Below, in pieces: positions 1 to 9,644 of a stretch of 18,362 nucleotides of DNA (its first letter is position 1; each line of letters begins with the position of its first letter). Source of the stretch: Echinostoma caproni (Eukaryota; Platyhelminthes; Trematoda; Plagiorchiida; Echinostomatidae); assembly GCA_900618425.1 (NCBI GenBank), contig UZAN01039668.1:85827-104188 (forward strand), in the 5' to 3' direction. The notes under the pieces are model-generated. The model worked only from the letters and a program-made list of their open reading frames with translations. It was not told the origin of the DNA and made no database searches. Both the position numbers and the translations under genes were made by a program.

Positions 1-425
1 GCTAGAACGTCAGGACAGCGATTGTGGTTCGATTGGTCTCACGATACAATTTCAACCCAGGTACGTTTGCCCGGGCAATATTTCTGCAGACCGTTCAGGA
101 GTGTTTCTTAATCTTTAAACGGATTGATCTTTCTATCTACTCCACATCATAGGCACCATCACATTTAAACATAAATTCAGATCCGGACCAGGAATCTCGG
201 CCAATCCGCCGGTTTGTGTATGCACCAAATCTACTAGCACCCGTACCACATAAGGATTAATCAACAGAGCCAAACAAGGGCAAAGCAGAACACATATCAC
301 ATATCATCAGGCAAATTCTGGTCAACTGATTGATCGGCTAAGATCGGTTGTCCAACAAATCGTAACATTCACTTCAGCAATAACATAAGTGAAGGACGAA
401 TAATCAAAACGGTCCACGTCATGCC
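1..425. other. Unassigned sequence, left edge
   Basis: I see no supported gene, RNA or repeat here. The first 40 bases contain a partial B-box-like string (GGTTCGATTGG at about 26-36), but any matching A box would lie outside the window, so no SINE is called. Confidence 0.5.
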
Positions 426-668
426 ATACTGCCCCATTCCATTTCGCCTGTTCGCCGAGCTTGGCAATTTGTTTGCAAACGTTTCATCCCCAGCCGAGGT
501 GACATCATCAGTGCTTGTGAAGCCACTTCACAAGCACTGATGATGTCACCTCGGCTGGTGATGAAACGTTTGCAAACAAATTGCCAAGCTCGGCGTACAG
601 GCGAAATGGAAATCAGTTCACCCGAGCTACGAAAACCGATTTTCAATATTTTGTCAATACTGCCCCAT
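426..668. repeat. Near-perfect snapback inverted repeat bracketed by 12-bp direct repeats
   Basis: Positions 438-522 and 526-610 are reverse complements over 85 bp with only two mismatches (489/559 and 452/596) and a three-base spacer (CCA, 523-525). The left arm is immediately preceded by ATACTGCCCCAT (426-437). The same 12 bases recur at 657-668, after a 46-bp unpaired tail that follows the right arm. The long minus-strand open frame across it (676-419) is produced by the repeat and has no recognised domain. The right arm plus part of the tail (535-630) is homologous to a module at 1674-1769. It could be a foldback insertion, an integrated self-primed cDNA with a target-site duplication, or a library or assembly artefact. 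Confidence 0.85.
535..630. repeat. Repeat module copy 1 (shared with 1674-1769)
   Basis: This 96-bp block aligns without gaps to 1674-1769. It begins CACTGATGATG and ends ACCCGAGCTAC in both copies. I count 42 of 59 matches across the part from the CACTGATGATG end to the CCGAGCT core (reverse strand), and 11 of 11 at the other end. The 26 bases between are diverged. On the plus strand it carries CTGATGA (537-543), then a hairpin with stem TCACC/GGTGA (546-550 with 557-561) and loop TCGGCT, then GAAA (563-566). Confidence 0.7.
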
Positions 669-1185
669 GTTAACAAATAGAACAGAGTGCATTAGATCAG
701 AATTTGATCCTAGCTGTTCTGCTACTCGTCGAGTGCAAATTAATGTACTGGAGAATGGAACCGAAATTTATACCTCGATCTACAGTTTTGCACGAGGAGG
801 GTAGAGCAACAAAACACCTGCTCACATCTACAGTGCTCTCGTGAATATACTTATTTCATTTCTAACCCCGTTAGTCAAGGGAGAGTCTATCAGGCCTCCA
901 AACTGCGTGGTCGCAACGATTACTAGAGTAGAGCATGCATACATGTACATACTTGTTGCTAGTCTGGCTAGAACGTGTACTTATACATGCCTGCCGAATG
1001 TTAAAAAAGCCGAAGCTTTTTCCGGATGGTGCTTCGTGTGTGCTCCCAGGTGGCAAGATGTCCGATCCGGAATACGCGAACCATAGTAAGCTACTGAGGG
1101 GGTGACCTGTTCCCTGAAAACTAGATCTCATCGGACAGGCTTTACAAAAGCACTTGTGATTATTTTCAGTTTCATATAACCATTA
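669..1185. other. Unassigned sequence
   Basis: Open frames here (841-1086 plus, 1131-871 minus) overlap each other on opposite strands and show no recognisable domain, so they are not called. A small hairpin, AAAAAGC / CGAA / GCTTTTT, lies at 1004-1021 and has no assigned role. Confidence 0.4.

Positions 1186-1214
<29 letters not shown>
1186..1214. repeat. (AAT)n microsatellite
   Basis: Nine uninterrupted AAT units plus two bases. Confidence 0.97.
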
Positions 1215-1216
<2 letters not shown>

Positions 1217-1484
1217 GAATTAGTATTCAATTTCAGAACGCATGCATTTCGGTGTGTCAATGCTCCTTACCGTCAATGAGGCTGATTTCAAAACTCCCAA
1301 CCAAAAACTCCAACACGATCACTCCCATTCGTGAGGATTTTCATTCCTTTTCTGCCACGTAGCAGTATATTTAGCTTTCTTCGTATTCCACACTTTACGT
1401 GCTTCAATCAAGGAACCGTATCCCGTGGCATGCGGAATGTGTGTCCAAGTTGCTGAGGTTCAGAAAGGTTTGGCACTTGTGTAA
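1215..1484. other. Unassigned sequence
   Basis: Nothing recognisable was found between the AAT tract and the 3' end of retrotransposon copy A. Confidence 0.4.
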
Positions 1485-2330
1485 ATTTCAGTTTCTACAA
1501 CCAGTAAGCATGCACTTCCGTGCGCCGGTTTCGGTTACTGTCTTTTGAGCGCTCATTTGGATAAAAGAGCAGAATGAAGATTGGAATGTTGAGATCAAAG
1601 TCAAAAAGAAGATAGAGAATTCACAAAGACTAGGGATGCAGGAATAATGATTGGATGCTGGTGTTGGTGAGTCCACTGATGATGTTGCCTAGCTTGGCTA
1701 TGAAAAGTCTACGAACAACACTTCCAGCTCGGAGAGCTCACCAGCACCAATATCCGCAACCCGAGCTACAGTCATTCCACATCATTTCCAATAAGGAGTA
1801 GTTGCACGAGCGCCACTGTTTGCGATACTCAGCCATATCACTCAATGTCTCTAATCCTAGGTTATCACGCTCTCGATGTCCGCATCCAGGAAGCCTAACG
1901 GGACTGATGTGACCCAGTCTCCTGGTTGGGGTTTCCATACCCTCATGTCAGGTCTTCGTTTGATCATCTTTGACCTTTTTCTAACCACGCCCTGNCGCCC
2001 TGCCTCGGTAATTGCATAGGTGCACAAACGCATTTCCCTATTCGTCTATCCTTCTTCTGTGGCATGGCTCGTTCGGTTGCGCGACCAGATTCGTGCAGTG
2101 TTATGTAAACAGTGATGTTCAACTGCAGAAGTTCACATTTATAATAAACCCGTAAAGACTGTCCTTGTATATCATATAGTAGGACCGACCAGACCACAAC
2201 AGCGGACACCCGCTCATGCGTGGACAGCCGCAAGTCATGGTGGTGATTAAGTTATCTCGATTTGGAGGACGCTACCACAGGCTTTTAAAAATCTGGCAAC
2301 TTAACATCCGAGATCACACTTCAACAGTTT
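1485..2330 (-). mobile_element. RTE-like non-LTR retrotransposon, decayed 3' part (copy A)
   Basis: Read on the minus strand, this is the C-terminal region that follows the reverse transcriptase domain, plus a 3' untranslated region. Near 2325 a broken frame resembles the family's SDEI...KAR segment. Then follow a DLRLST...RV..AVV.SVLLY segment (about 2240-2172), a CLHN.ARIW segment in another frame (about 2115), and a clear conserved tail at 1938-1738 containing RLGHISPVRLPG, LETLSDMAEYRKQWRSC. Frame changes and an in-frame stop near 2050 mark it as dead. Copy B shares the tail (LGHI.PVRLPG, LETLSDMAE.RKQ) and a downstream untranslated stretch of about 200 nt ending in AAACTGAAA (minus, about 1496-1486). 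About 140 nt (roughly 1643-1794) are extra relative to copy B. No endonuclease or catalytic reverse transcriptase blocks are present. The clade name rests on remembered family motifs. Confidence 0.8.
1674..1769. repeat. Repeat module copy 2, inside retrotransposon copy A
   Basis: This is the ungapped homologue of 535-630. It falls within the roughly 140 nt that copy A has and copy B lacks, so it is either an insertion in A or a deletion in B. The plus strand keeps the same geometry: CTGATGA (1676-1682), two bases, a five-position stem TTGCC/GGCTA, a six-base loop, one base, GAAA (1702-1705). Confidence 0.65.
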
Positions 2331-3069
2331 TTCTTCTCTAAGACTCGTATCTATAAGACGAGTATACTCACTACGAGATGTTTGTTTTGAAATAAAATTC
2401 CTGTCTAAATCTTCTACTCGTTTGGTTTTTCTATTTCACAGAAAAATTGGTTCATTCGAGGAGATTTTCGTGATACGCGGTGTTTTTGGTGAACCGGAAA
2501 TTCAAATTCACGTACGCGGTCAGGGTTCCAGTGATGAAAAATACCGTTCGTTGCTCGGCAAATAAAATAGAACCGGAAAATCACGTGATCCAATCACTAT
2601 ACTTGTCCCGCAACCGATCCGCATCCAGTTGTTCTTGCTCTCCCATTATACTGATCGATAAAACGAAAGAAATGCCTCCAGTTATGTTTGCTCTTTTGTG
2701 TTTCTTTAAAAGGTAGAAGGTTAGAACTTCATCCTAAGTAAGGTTAACATAATTTAATCGGAAGTGTGTTACATAACATGGTTTAATATGCTTAAAACCG
2801 GAGGATTATTTGTTGGAAGGAATAACTCAAAATGAGGCTGTGATGCAATAACAACTGAGCATTTAATTCAGGCTTGCCAAACGTTTTCGCATCTCACAAC
2901 ACGAACAAGATATGCAGCGAATGTATTCCATTGGTCTGGATAAAAAAGAAGACATTAAAGCTCGACTCATTTGCAGTGTCTGTTTCACTATTCGAGCACT
3001 GGGAAAAGAATTAGCTCTTGATAGGAAAGGAATTATTTAAATGCATCGTTCAAAAACGCTGAAACTACT
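2331..3069. other. Unassigned sequence between retrotransposon copies A and B
   Basis: No gene is supported. The plus-strand frame at 2480-2716 has no domain. A short inverted repeat ACTCGT/ACGAGT (2343-2348, 2358-2363) flanks nine bases. Confidence 0.4.
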
Positions 3070-3586
3070 ACAATTACGGTCAAGTGACACTCTCGCACGC
3101 GCATTATCCAACGGTCGCTCACTGGAGCAAGTGGTCGACCACCATAGATGACGTTGGCTGGGACGTGTTACGCATGTCACCAGATAGGTTACCACGGCGA
3201 GCGATGTTCGCCGAAGCAGATACCGAATGGAAAAAAGCCAAGGGTGGTCAAGCTAAGACCTGGCACGAGGGTATGAAAACCCTAACCAGGAAACTGGGTC
3301 ACATAGGTCCTGTTAGGCTCCCTGGTTGAGGAACTCGGGATGATCGTAACCCATGGTTAGAGACACTGAGTGATATGGCTGAGTGTCGTAAACAGTGTCG
3401 TTTGTGCATCTCCTCAATTTCTTTGCAACCCTACACCACTGAACTTTTCCATTTTCTTTTCGACTCCACTTTCAACCTTCTTTTCTTCTCCTATTCTTCA
3501 TCTAAATGGGCAGCCAAAAGACAGCAACCAAAATTGGCGCTCGAATTTGCGTGGTTAATGGTTGTTCAAACTGAAAAACTGAAATT
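3070..3586 (+). mobile_element. RTE-like non-LTR retrotransposon, 5'-truncated 3' end (copy B)
   Basis: This is the same family as copy A in the opposite orientation. Translation gives SNGRSLEQVVDHHR, a stop, then RWLGRV (frame of 3101). A frameshift near 3162-3170 leads into LRMSPDRLPRRAMF and KTLTRKLGHIGPVRLPG (frame of 3084). A TGA at 3327-3329 replaces the tryptophan expected after PG, and the same frame continues with LETLSDMAECRKQ (frame of 3375). The untranslated region after about 3420 matches copy A and ends in a short tandem tail, AAACTGAA AAACTGAAA (3568-3584). It lacks the 96-bp module found in copy A. It is a dead, 5'-truncated insertion of the usual target-primed kind. Confidence 0.85.
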
Positions 3587-4049
3587 ATCCAACTCAGGCT
3601 TTTTGTTTAGGCACTGAGCCACTGTGGATTTGTAGAAAATTATTTGTGATATACGATACTTAAACTCTCAGTTCAGTTAACGCAATCACAACCGCTCAGT
3701 TTTTCATTTCGCTCAACAATGAATTGAAATTAGATTGGTAAGAGGTTTTCCAGTTAGTGTGTCCGATGTGAAGAAATTTCGGGACATCTCGGGCCGATTT
3801 GACCGGAATGTTTGTGAATGAGTACCATCTATTCAGTATTTCACTGCAAAATCGGAGCGTCATCATTGTCATCAACCAGTGAAATACACAAATGTAAACT
3901 TCTCTGACCTCTGTCACACTCACTGTATGCGAGGTGAGCACACACGTGTACAGTGGATAGGAACCGGACTTGCTTCCCCAGGGAGAGGGATAAAGAAGTG
4001 AATATCTATGTTCAATACCCGGAATAAGCAGCCTAATTGTGCATACACA
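3587..4049. other. Unassigned sequence, possibly 3' region of copy C
   Basis: The frame that encodes the end of copy C (minus) stays open down to about 3920, but its residues after about 4080 are not conserved with copies A or B. Nothing else is recognised. Confidence 0.35.
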
Positions 4050-5110
4050 ATTCGTGTTTGAACATTTTCATCTGATAAGAAATAACAGCAAGAACGCCAT
4101 TGTTGACGGATCGGTATATCCAACCAACCAATTAGAGAGTTCTTCCGGTCCCAGACTGTAAGGTGCCGCACAACTAATCTGCCTAGTCGCTCTGTGCACC
4201 TCACCATGCCTTGATTTATCATTATATGTTAGACTATCTTTGATTTTCTCGATACACTAGGGGAAACTGCAGATAGGCCGTGGTGTGGTAGATGACAGCT
4301 GGGTAAACGCAATGTGCCTTATCCAGGGCAACGTAGTCTAGTCTAAATTCGGTGTGCTAACGAATTTTTTCACATAAATACCAGTACTTACCTTGATTTT
4401 GTGTATCTGTTCCCTCCCCGTCAAACTGCACAAAAATCAATGACCAATGACCTTCATTAGATGAAGGGCTCACAAATATCTATCAGAACTTACCGTACAA
4501 TGGTACAGTATACACAGGCTTTCGACGCCCAAATTATATCAGTTGTGCGTTCGCAGCCAGACAACCGTCCGTAGCGACGCAATTACAACGTTAGAGAACT
4601 CATTTGACTACAGTCATATTTGACCATTTGGTTTCAAATCTGTGATAGTCGACGCCCAATCCTGCAGTATTAATTTACACGCTATAGGGTACAAACCGCA
4701 TACCGCACAGAACAGCAGAACTTGTTTGTCTATCAAGTACGTTTTGCTTATCCTCCATACATTCGAGCAGACAATGTTCACAGCGTACTCTGAGTTGTAC
4801 AGATTTCTGCAGCTGCTCGTTCAATCCCAACCCTTTAAATGCCTCTTGCTGCGTTCTCCAGTATGTTGTCTACGGCGAAATTGAACAGGAATGATGCACA
4901 AGGACACCCTTGAGGAATATTGCTGTTGGTTTCGAACGACCTGTATAGCTCGCCATAGGCCCTTACGTCATCAGAATTATGCAAATACAGTTACCCTAAT
5001 AAGTGAACTTACTACTGTGGAGTTCCTTCGCGAGGAATCGAAACCTACCTAGTCTTCCGGCATCACTTTTTCATTCCCCATATGTTGGAACAGACAGGCG
5101 AGATCGATAG
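4050..5110 (-). mobile_element. RTE-like non-LTR retrotransposon with reverse transcriptase blocks (copy C)
   Basis: This is a colinear but broken minus-strand copy. In order: a FLAKELHSSKF segment near 5030; VRAYGELYRSF near 4950; the block B equivalent PQGC (4915-4904), continuing as FLFNFAVDNILENAARG; and EYAVNIVC at 4790-4767, where the family normally has the catalytic YADD. Both aspartates are lost there. After a frameshift come VLDR..SSAVL.GMRF and CKLILQDW (4679-4656). The middle is weakly recognisable (EQIHKIK near 4405, VALDKAHCVYPAV near 4310). The C-terminal tail RKNSLIGWLD...QQWRSCCYFLS lies at about 4170-4075. Several stops and frame changes are present. No intact enzyme could be made. 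The block order and remembered family motifs support an RTE-like assignment. Confidence 0.8.
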
Positions 5111-5334
5111 CGTAATGTCATTTTCGCGGAGCTTCCCTCCGCCTACCTGTTGAAAACATGCATTGTGAAGGAGGAATTTCGAACTTCATGTCATCACTTT
5201 AAAACTTTGGCTAGATTTCTTTTGAGAGTAACTTCTACAAATTTCAAACTCGTTCTGTGTCTGTGACAAAACACTGAATGGACCTTGCTAAATAAACTTT
5301 CTGAATTACATCAACAGCGTGCATCCATTGGCCC
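5111..5334. other. Unassigned sequence upstream of copy C
   Basis: It may hold unrecognisable remains of the N-terminal reverse transcriptase of copy C, but no motif convinced me. Confidence 0.3.
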
Positions 5335-5405
5335 AACTTGGACTCGAACTCAGAATCGGCAAAGCGCAAACAAAAACAAACATTTGACCACCAGGTAGCT
5401 AATCA
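5335..5405 (-). mobile_element. tRNA-derived SINE-like head
   Basis: On the minus strand a good B box, GTTCGAGTCC (5349-5340), lies 52 nt downstream of an A-box-like TAGCTACCTGGTGG (5401-5388). This is the arrangement of an internal RNA polymerase III promoter. There is no acceptor-stem pairing and the spacing is long for a normal tRNA, so a tRNA-derived SINE relic is likelier than a working tRNA gene. The element's body and 3' end were not delimited. Confidence 0.4.
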
Positions 5406-7969
5406 GACTGTTTCGCTTTGACTACACGTTATACTTTACAGTCCATCGAGGAAAGCTCATTGTGAGCATCTCATGTCTTGAGGCAGACCTACAAAGTGAT
5501 TACTCACTCAGAAGCATCACAAACTGATCGAAAAGGCAATTTGTATGCTGGGGATATGCTCAAGCAACTGGAACAGATGTAAACTGGTATTATGCAGTAG
5601 TGTGGGTACGAGAGGTTAGAATGATTTTATCGCTAGATGTGCTGATCACATTAGTAAGGGAAACAGAGGATAGTAAGAGAGAGGGCTCAAAACCCATAAG
5701 CAGAAACGGAAGACATGCACCTTATAAGATTTGAAACAATTTCAACATCCTAATACAGATTATTGCAAAACGTCGATTCCTATAAGAAAATAAGTATCGA
5801 GGTTTCCCACAGTGAATATTCTTGTCTCTTCCATTTGACAGCTCTCAGTGCATTTCGGAGCCGATAAAGCACTAGACCCTCATCGGTACATTGTTTGAAA
5901 AGTTCCCACCGCTGGTGATAGGATATTTTGATTCCATTCCAGAAAATATCTTCGGTTGATCTCGCCTCCACTTCCACTTCTTGCACAAACAGTTATTCAT
6001 TTAGTTTGGGAAATATCAACCGAACGCAAGACTGTAGAGGAGTATGGTTCACGCGTAACACGTAGAGATAACAGCTGTATTCTGTTCAGATAAACCAACC
6101 ACCTGTTCAGTAGTTTACAAAAAACATATGGTAATGATTGTAATGCTACTTACTGGCTGCTCATTTCAGACCAGTTGGGCCAAGTTACGTAATCGTTCGT
6201 AATTAGAATTTTATACTAACCTGAGTACTGAAAAAGGGTCTTAGACAAAAGAAAACATCGAAGTGTGGAAACGGGTAGAATAAAATAGTGCAGTACCTCT
6301 AGAAGAACGAAACACAATGCGTTCGTTTGTATTTTGTTCAATCTATCAGCAAGGACTTTTGTCGATTACTTGCCACTGTGGGAAGATCAGCAATGGAAGC
6401 AGAGAATCCCTTAGTTACGTGAACGCAGTTCTCAATGTCCCTAACCGAGAGACGTAACAATTGGAACTGGGATGGTGAACAAGGGACATTACTTCCGCTG
6501 CGATGAAGCTATCTACCACTAAAGTTGGTTGACGTCAGTAGGGTTCTACTCTCCGACCTTATGGTCCTGAATAGACCCTTTACAGTAAACTCCCTGACCA
6601 CCCTCGTTCGGTTGTTAGTAAACATATTCTGTGGTTCTTGGTTCTGTCTGAACTATGTGCNTGCTAAACTTTTACGAGAAGATGATCAGCGAAGCAGGTT
6701 GATATGATTGCCCATACCAGGGACACATCTAGCGGTTCTCCCACTAAACGTTGCGCATGAGTTGCTCAACGAGGGCTTGCGTTCAAAGTGAACCTAATCC
6801 ATTAGGTGAAGCCAACTCTATTTAAGATTGGAATTCGACACTGAAACAAGCATAACCACCCAATGATGAGTTGTGTGTCCTNGTCCGTACACCGTAAGTT
6901 AGCTTTTACTCTCTTGTCTTGTTCTTTTCCTAAAGCTAAGCGTTTCGGAAATATGGAAATTCGATTAGATATTCTAATTTCGAGTAGAAAAACAGGCATA
7001 GACTATTTATATCATCCGCATAACTCTCCACCCATTCACCCACCCCACCCCGAAAGCCCTGGAATAACAAAAGCGAATAGGACTAATGAGGTGAACAAAC
7101 AGAACCAATGTACAATAAACAGGCGCAATAAAATACTCAGGTGATACGGTACAAAGTACGAAACTTGGTCCGGTGAACCAACTGATATCATATGTACCCA
7201 TGACGTATTCTAGGACAAGGCCCCATGTGACTGTTATTGGCTTGTCCTCCAAAAAATTGTCCTCATTTCTATCATGTGGAACGAAAGACACCTCGTGACA
7301 AGCCTGAACATCCCACACGTAGTAGCACGCACAACAAAATTTCCCCATCCAGTTTCCTCATATTTTCTCGGAAAAGATCAATAGTACCACCTCTTCGTGA
7401 TCACGCATACACCTTATGATCCCGCCAATTCGGGTACACTGATGATGGCCACTCAAATCGGGCATGACATTTAAAACTCGTGAATTGTGTCTACCCTGGG
7501 AAGGGGACAGAGAAAATACACTGTATACTTAATGGAATCGAAACATATATTCAGATGGTATGTGTGATAAAAATATCGAATTCCGTTCTGGATCGGGGTA
7601 AAATGTACTGTTTCGTCAAAGTGCACATTTTGTCCCATCTTTTTACAGTTGGCACATACGCGCACGAACACACACGCGCGCTCGTACCCAATGATACATT
7701 TGCACGGGAAAATAGCACGAAAACGGGAACAGAATGGGGAAAAAATTGGAAAATCAAAGTGGAAAAATGAATGTCAGGCAAAATTTCATTCAAGTAAGGA
7801 AAACGAAATTAGAAACCGCAGTGCAGTTTACAGTTTTATTATGGGGAATACGTACAAAGGGGTTGCTTTTCTTGTCCCATAGGGTTTTTCACACAGTTCG
7901 ATCGATTAGGAGGTAAATTATATCAGAAATTTTCATTGTTACGTGTACTGCTAGGTATGTCAAAATTTA
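5406..7969. other. Long unassigned stretch
   Basis: About 2.5 kb without a supported gene. The best open frame is minus 5986-5780 (68 codons, start MQEVEVEARSTED, containing WNGIKISYHQRWELF). I do not recognise it, and no clean donor site closes it as an exon. Overlapping frames on both strands at 6863-7348 and 7471-7916 have no domain and look random. An alternating purine-pyrimidine run lies near 7668-7683. N bases occur at 6661 and 6883. Confidence 0.35.
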
Positions 7970-8690
7970 AGACATAACAGTATTTCATCCTTTTTTGATT
8001 GAAATAATCAGTTGTGGGCAGAAAACCAACTTGATTTGGTAGGGACTTCCAAATAACATACACTCTGTGGGCTAATGAATGAATTCGGCATTCTGGTCAA
8101 CCGTTTTAGAGCACTAACTTGAATAAGTGCTCCCTGAGGTGAGGGCTGTACGACAAAGTGAACAGTAAACGATATGGGTGATCAGTGTTCCGCACTATTT
8201 GATGCGCCAAAATTAAGTTTCCCCGCATTCGGCGATACTGTCTGGAGTACATAAGTCTTGGACTGAATTCACTTGACCATCTTGGTGACTTTTCTTTATG
8301 GGCGTTCCAAAAGCCGACGATCGGGTTGCAGGCATGAATTCCACGCTTGAATGGCCTACTCTATGTGGTTTCGAATGTACGTTGACAATAAACGTGGAAA
8401 CAGCATAGGTTCATTTTTGTCACATACTGGCTTTAGCAAATCAATACATCTTTCAACCGCGGAGGACATGCCACTGGAGCAGCCTAAAGAATAACTTAGG
8501 TCGTCTTCAACAATAACACTGAGATCCTTCTCACCCGAAGTATATGGAAGTTGCTGATATCCCATGAAGTACGAAAACCCAGTTTTGCGGTGAAGGGATG
8601 CGAATGTACGTTTCAATGCATTGAATTCGATGTCAACTTCGATCGACCATGGATAAGCGGTACTAGGTGTTCTCTGAATTGTCAGTGTGA
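7970..8690 (-). mobile_element. CR1/jockey-type non-LTR retrotransposon, C-terminal fragment
   Basis: The minus-strand frame 8616-8356 encodes FSYFMGYQQL, then EKDLSVIVEDDL (the usual EKDLGVIV.DDL block after the reverse transcriptase palm), then SSAVERCIDLLKP and RLLSTYIRNHIE. A TAG at 8358-8356 stands where the family has tyrosine, and the same frame goes on with AIQAWNSCLQPDRRLLE. A one-base shift then leads into YRRMRGNLILAHQIV and TDHPYRLLFTLSYSPHL. The fragment closes with WKSLPNQV (about 8051-8028), the standard C-terminal motif. Upstream, WSIEVDIEFNALK continues the homology to about 8660. The catalytic blocks are absent, so this is a 5'-truncated dead copy. Its sequence differs from the copy at 10.5-11.7 kb, so it is a separate family or lineage. 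Confidence 0.8.
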
Positions 8691-9644
8691 GTCTTTAGGT
8701 TTAAAGACCACCTAATTCTTAAGTCTTGAGAACACGCAATGCCCTGAATATGATTCGCAAATATTGGTCCAGAATTGAATCCCGCAATTACAGTGTTCTG
8801 TCATCTCCATCTCGCTTTCATCCATCCATCAGTCACTGAAAGCGGAACAAATCCCGTTTATCATGCACTGTTAGAGATAACACACAGGAATTGATTTGGA
8901 TCACTTCTCAGTCATTTAGCACACGTTAATCACCATACACAATGAACTTTATATTGTAATCTCACTAAATGCGATCATCAGTTGTATTCAAAAGTTCATC
9001 CAATGCCTTCATCTGTATCAATAGTAAACATGTTCGATCACAATGAGGTACGTATATGGAAGGAGTAAAATGTAGTTTGAAATGGGACAAACGATGAGTG
9101 GTACTCTAGCAATGAGAAGGAAATGAACTGTGACAATTATGAACAACAAATATATTGATTTGGACAGAGTGTCATTAAAACTTTTGCCTCACACACAATC
9201 CCCAGTGAATTCAGGCATTCATACATTACGTTACGATTATTCTTTTTGGACTGAAAAATGGGCCTAGCTGCTTACAAAAGTTTGTATCACAACATAACAC
9301 TCGGGAGCGCTATACTTGAGTTTCTCACTCATTAGAGTTCATTAACGGCGCATATCTACGGTTCCATTGAGGATGGTAACTCCTGATTTATTCGCATGGA
9401 AGGTGTATATATGTGTGTGTGCCGACAAGTAGCTATGAGTAGAATTAGGAATCCAGCCTAGTAGATTTGTAGTCAGACAGTCCGGAACTGAATGGAAGAT
9501 CCAATTCAGTAAGAGACTTTCAATCGGAGTAAACAGGTAGTCAATGGTGTCTTGGTTGCCGGCAGACCAAAATTCACCGACTGACGGTCATTGAAAACGA
9601 CACCAGGAAGAACATGAACCGGTCGTTCAGCCCATCCCCGATGT
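8691..9644. other. Unassigned sequence
   Basis: No gene or repeat is recognised apart from a short GT-rich run near 9403-9420 and a small inverted repeat ACTGAAT/ATTCAGT (about 9487-9510). Confidence 0.35.

Noticed and set aside
419..676. 86-codon minus-strand frame across the palindrome as a gene
   Set aside because: Both halves are the two arms of the same inverted repeat, and no domain is present.
1004..1021. AAAAAGC-CGAA-GCTTTTT hairpin as a terminator
   Set aside because: It is a bacterial-style signal with no bacterial gene nearby; such short hairpins arise by chance in AT-rich DNA.
841..1131. Overlapping frames on both strands
   Set aside because: They shadow each other, with no domain, no splice context and no conserved motif.
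3920..4222. 100-codon minus-strand frame as a host gene
   Set aside because: Its middle matches the retrotransposon C-terminal tail, so it belongs to copy C.
2331..4640. Idea that copies A and C are one retrotransposon split by a 2.3-kb insertion
   Set aside because: Copy C has its own C-terminal tail (RKNSLIGWLD...QQWRSCC at about 4170-4075) and a weak colinear middle, so it is a separate copy.
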